DNA from: Bacteroidales bacterium
Lineage (GTDB): Bacteria; Bacteroidota; Bacteroidia; Bacteroidales; F082
DNA: 64,000 nt
NCBI GenBank assembly: GCA_024710405.1
Contig: JANJUV010000019.1
Coordinates: 1 to 64,000, forward strand
Direction: 5' to 3'
Positions 61,850 to 64,000 of this stretch are shown piece by piece; position 1 is the stretch's first letter, and each line of letters begins with the position of its first letter. The position numbers were made by a program, and so were the translations under genes. The notes under the pieces are model-generated. The model was not told the origin of the DNA, did no database searches, and saw only the letters and a program-made list of their open reading frames with translations.

Positions 61850-63466
61850 TTACACATCCATTAATTTGGCCTTTGCCTTTTGACGCATCTTCCGGTTGAG
61901 GGTCTGAATACACTCACGTCGCGGAATAATTACCGAAACGCCTTGATAGGCAAGCTCTTCCTTTATCACCTTTACATTTTCTTCGTGAAATTTGTGCAAA
62001 GGTTTCAACACTTTAATATGGTCTTCGTGCACGCCTACACCGCGACAGATATCTTCCACCTTGCCCAGAGCCGATGAAGCTTGTCCGCCGGTCATTCCGG
62101 TAGTTGCGTTATCGAGTATCAGCACGGTGATGGGCGAGTTGTTGTTGACGGCATCGAGCAGACCGGTTATGCCCGAGTGTGTGAATGTGCTGTCGCCTAT
62201 TGCTGCCACGGCCGGAACCAGTCCGGCATCAGCTGCGCCAATGGCCATCGTGATTGAAGCACCCATATCTACACAGCTGTTGATGGATTCGAGCGGTTCA
62301 AGTGCGCTGAGGGTATAACAACCAATGTCGGAAAACACCCTGCCGCGGCCATACTCAAGTAATGCTTCATTAAGCGCAAGGAATGCATCGTTGTGTGAAC
62401 ATCCGTCACAGAGTTTTGGTGGCCTGTTCCGGATGATACCTGGTGATTGCAATTTAATGTCGAAGTGCATTCCCAGAGCCTTGCCCACAATGTTAGGGTT
62501 GAGTTCACCGTCGCGTGGCAACGAACCATCGAGCCGGCCCATGATCTTTTTGCCTTTGTTGAGCATGCCGCGCATGAGTTCTTCAAGTATCGGATAGCCA
62601 TCTTCAAGCACCAGCAAGCTCTCTGTTTCTTCATACAATCTGTTGAGCATATCTAATGGAACGGGATATTGCCCGACCTGAAGCACCGGGTAGGGAAGGG
62701 TATGGGTTGCGAAATTTTCAATCAGGTAATTATGTGCCAGACCACTGGCGATGATTCCTATGCTTTTATCGTGGCCCTCGTGGTAACGGTTGAAGCCCGA
62801 TTGTGCAGCTTCCTGTTCCAGTGGCAGTTGCTTGTCGAGCAATTCACGGTATTGTTTTCTGGCAATGGAAGGCAGCAGAACGTATTGCCTGAGGTTTTCC
62901 GGAAGTTTGAGTTCGTTCTGAGGCTTTGTCTCCTGGCGTTTGACTCCTGTGCGTGAATGCGCCAATCGGGTGGTGATACGTATCATAACAGGAATTTTCA
63001 TTCTTTCAGAAAGATCAAATCCGTAGTGTACCATATCATAAGCTTCCTGCTGGTTGGCTGGTTCGAGAACAGGGATAAACGAGAATTTTGCATAAAACCT
63101 TGAATCCTGCTCATTTTGTGATGAGTGCATCGAAGGGTCATCGGCAGCAACCACAATAAGACCGCCATTGGCTCCGGTAATGGCCGAATTAACAAAGGCA
63201 TCAGCGGCAACATTCAGCCCAACGTGTTTCATGCATACCATGGCTCGCTTTCCGGCATATGACATACCCAGTGCTGATTCCATGGCTGTTTTTTCATTGG
63301 CCGACCACAATGCCCTGATCCCTTTCGAACTTGCTTCTTTCGAGGCCTGTACATATTCCATGATCTCTGTTGAAGGTGTGCCGGGATAAGCATAAATGCC
63401 CGACAGGCCTGCATCAATGGCCCCTTGTGCTATGGCTTCATCACCTAATAAAAGCAGTTTTTGCAT
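61850..63466 (-). CDS. iorA: Indolepyruvate ferredoxin oxidoreductase, alpha subunit
   Basis: The 538-residue protein has an N-terminal pyrimidine-binding domain (GIYAYPGTPSTEIMEYV), the CDGCSHND motif near residue 354 and the thiamine diphosphate site GDSTFTHSGITGLLDAVNNN near residue 424, with NATTGMTGG. It would use coenzyme A and ferredoxin to convert aryl pyruvates. It ends with VIIPRRECIQTLNRKM, where the usual C-terminal ferredoxin-like segment with eight cysteines would start. That segment is absent, so electron transfer must use a separate ferredoxin. The ATG at 63466 has a promoter just upstream. Confidence 0.9.
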   Translation of the reverse strand: MQKLLLLGDEAIAQGAIDAGLSGIYAYPGTPSTEIMEYVQASKEASSKGIRALWSANEKTAMESALGMSYAGKRAMVCMKHVGLNVAADAFVNSAITGANGGLIVVAADDPSMHSSQNEQDSRFYAKFSFIPVLEPANQQEAYDMVHYGFDLSERMKIPVMIRITTRLAHSRTGVKRQETKPQNELKLPENLRQYVLLPSIARKQYRELLDKQLPLEQEAAQSGFNRYHEGHDKSIGIIASGLAHNYLIENFATHTLPYPVLQVGQYPVPLDMLNRLYEETESLLVLEDGYPILEELMRGMLNKGKKIMGRLDGSLPRDGELNPNIVGKALGMHFDIKLQSPGIIRNRPPKLCDGCSHNDAFLALNEALLEYGRGRVFSDIGCYTLSALEPLESINSCVDMGASITMAIGAADAGLVPAVAAIGDSTFTHSGITGLLDAVNNNSPITVLILDNATTGMTGGQASSALGKVEDICRGVGVHEDHIKVLKPLHKFHEENVKVIKEELAYQGVSVIIPRRECIQTLNRKMRQKAKAKLMDV

Positions 63467-63517
63467 GTCGTAAAGCTTAATAAATGAGTTATTTACGCAG
63501 TAAAATTTTCAATGTTA

Positions 63518-63545
63518 CAAAATTAACAATTTGCAGAATGCCAAA
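63518..63545 (-). promoter_or_regulatory. Promoter for iorA-iorB
   Basis: Read leftward, TAATTTTG at 63525-63518 matches TAnnTTTG; TTTG at 63545-63542 is 16 nt upstream, a short spacing. Confidence 0.5.
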
Positions 63546-63685
63546 ACAGAAGAAAGGCTTAATCATACTCATTCTAAATAAGAAGTCGGACGCTATTCGG
63601 GAGTGAAAACATTCGGGTTGCTGATTTTGGACGACGAGAAAATGGTGTAAGTTACTTTAGATTTATTGAAGTAATATGAAGATAT

Positions 63686-63693
63686 TACCTTTG
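63686..63693 (+). promoter_or_regulatory. -7 element for lgt
   Basis: TACCTTTG at 63686-63693 fits TAnnTTTG; TTG at 63666-63668 is 17 nt upstream. Transcription would start near 63700, so the 63711 start is better placed than 63702. Confidence 0.5.
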
Positions 63694-63710
63694 CAAAAAA
63701 TATGTATGCC

Positions 63711-64000
63711 ATGAGTCTGATTGCTGTGATATGGGATGTGCGTCCCGAAATGTTTGTGTTCCCCGACTGGATGCCATTGCTTGCAGGCAGAGGCGTGCGT
63801 TGGTACGGTGCGCTTTTTGCCGCCTCTTTTGTTGTTGGATATATGATTATGCAAAAGGTGTTCAGGCGTGAGAAAATTGGTGACAAAGTGCTTGACCAGT
63901 TATCCACTTATATGATTGTTGCCACCGTTGTTGGTGCCAGGCTTGGGCATTGCCTGTTCTATGAACCCGAATATTATCTGGCCAACCCGATTGAGATACT
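63711..64000 (+). CDS. lgt: Prolipoprotein diacylglyceryl transferase (partial, cut by window end)
   Basis: The open frame runs to the last base without a stop, so the gene is cut by the window end. The N terminus has membrane segment RWYGALFAASFVVGYMIM and the Lgt signature VGARLGHCLFYEPEYYLAN, which forms part of the phosphatidylglycerol site. Lgt attaches diacylglycerol to the lipobox cysteine of lipoproteins in the inner membrane, consistent with the many lipoproteins in this window. Two in-frame ATGs, 63702 and 63711, are possible. Confidence 0.85.
   Translation, partial: MSLIAVIWDVRPEMFVFPDWMPLLAGRGVRWYGALFAASFVVGYMIMQKVFRREKIGDKVLDQLSTYMIVATVVGARLGHCLFYEPEYYLANPIEI

Noticed and set aside
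63593-63907. 104-residue minus-strand open frame at the right end
   Set aside because: It is antisense to the conserved lgt start, which has a promoter and family motifs on the plus strand.
1-64000. tRNA, rRNA, insertion sequence or prophage
   Set aside because: I saw no T-loop or rRNA-like sequence, transposase motif or phage gene; a proper search would be needed to exclude small tRNA genes.

Overview
The window comes from a chromosome of the phylum Bacteroidota, most likely a Bacteroidales/Marinilabiliales-type anaerobe or facultative anaerobe. This rests on several things seen in the sequence: a SusC/SusD pair, two proteins with C-terminal type IX secretion (T9SS) sorting domains, a CarboxypepD_reg-plug TonB receptor, many 'TTTG - about 20 nt - TAnnTTTG' promoters, few Shine-Dalgarno sites, and several genes starting with TTG. 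No rRNA, tRNA, CRISPR array, phage or insertion sequence was recognised. Family names come from reading motifs, not from database searches.

Layout. 1-1045: non-coding mosaic of short inverted and direct repeats. 1046-16260: alpha-glucan block in two divergent arms. The leftward, cytoplasmic arm is a trehalose-synthase-like GH13, a beta-phosphoglucomutase/GH65 phosphorylase fusion and two uridine-kinase-like P-loop proteins. The rightward, exported arm is a SusA-like GH13, two GH31 alpha-glucosidases and a GH13 lipoprotein. 16350-23893: a small hypothetical gene, an S9 oligopeptidase, a TonB-dependent receptor, a CbpA-like co-chaperone, and a LiaF-like/PspC envelope-stress pair, all leftward. 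24238-26835: NADP-isocitrate dehydrogenase and citrate synthase, both of the eukaryote-like type. 26991-29611: M28 peptidase, GtrA-like protein and VOC protein (leftward). 29612-36384: AT-rich stretch with two T9SS cargo proteins containing Asp-box repeats, two small secreted proteins and a candidate small RNA. 36385-38619: membrane-bound LytTR regulator and a nitronate-monooxygenase-like enzyme. 38915-44523: LptF/G-like permease, two GT4 glycosyltransferases and EttA as one operon, convergent with an ion antiporter. 46102-53167: nitroreductase, WbuC-like cupin, hisS, two MIO-type ammonia-lyases flanking a thioredoxin-like gene, and two small membrane proteins. 53395-59728: SusC/SusD pair, then a PEGA-like secreted protein and an outer-membrane protein. 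59851-64000: M23 peptidase lipoprotein, indolepyruvate ferredoxin oxidoreductase (iorA-iorB) and the start of lgt, cut by the window end.

How the genes fit together. The glucan block can be read as one pathway: exported GH13/GH31 enzymes make maltose and glucose outside the cytoplasm; inside, the GH13_16-like enzyme could interconvert maltose and trehalose, the GH65 domain would phosphorolyse the disaccharide, and the fused phosphoglucomutase would feed glucose 6-phosphate to glycolysis. Free glucose would still need a kinase. The two P-loop 'uridine kinase-like' genes in the same operon are therefore the least explained and most interesting part of the window. The block has no sugar importer and no obvious regulator. 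Most other genes are housekeeping or envelope functions.
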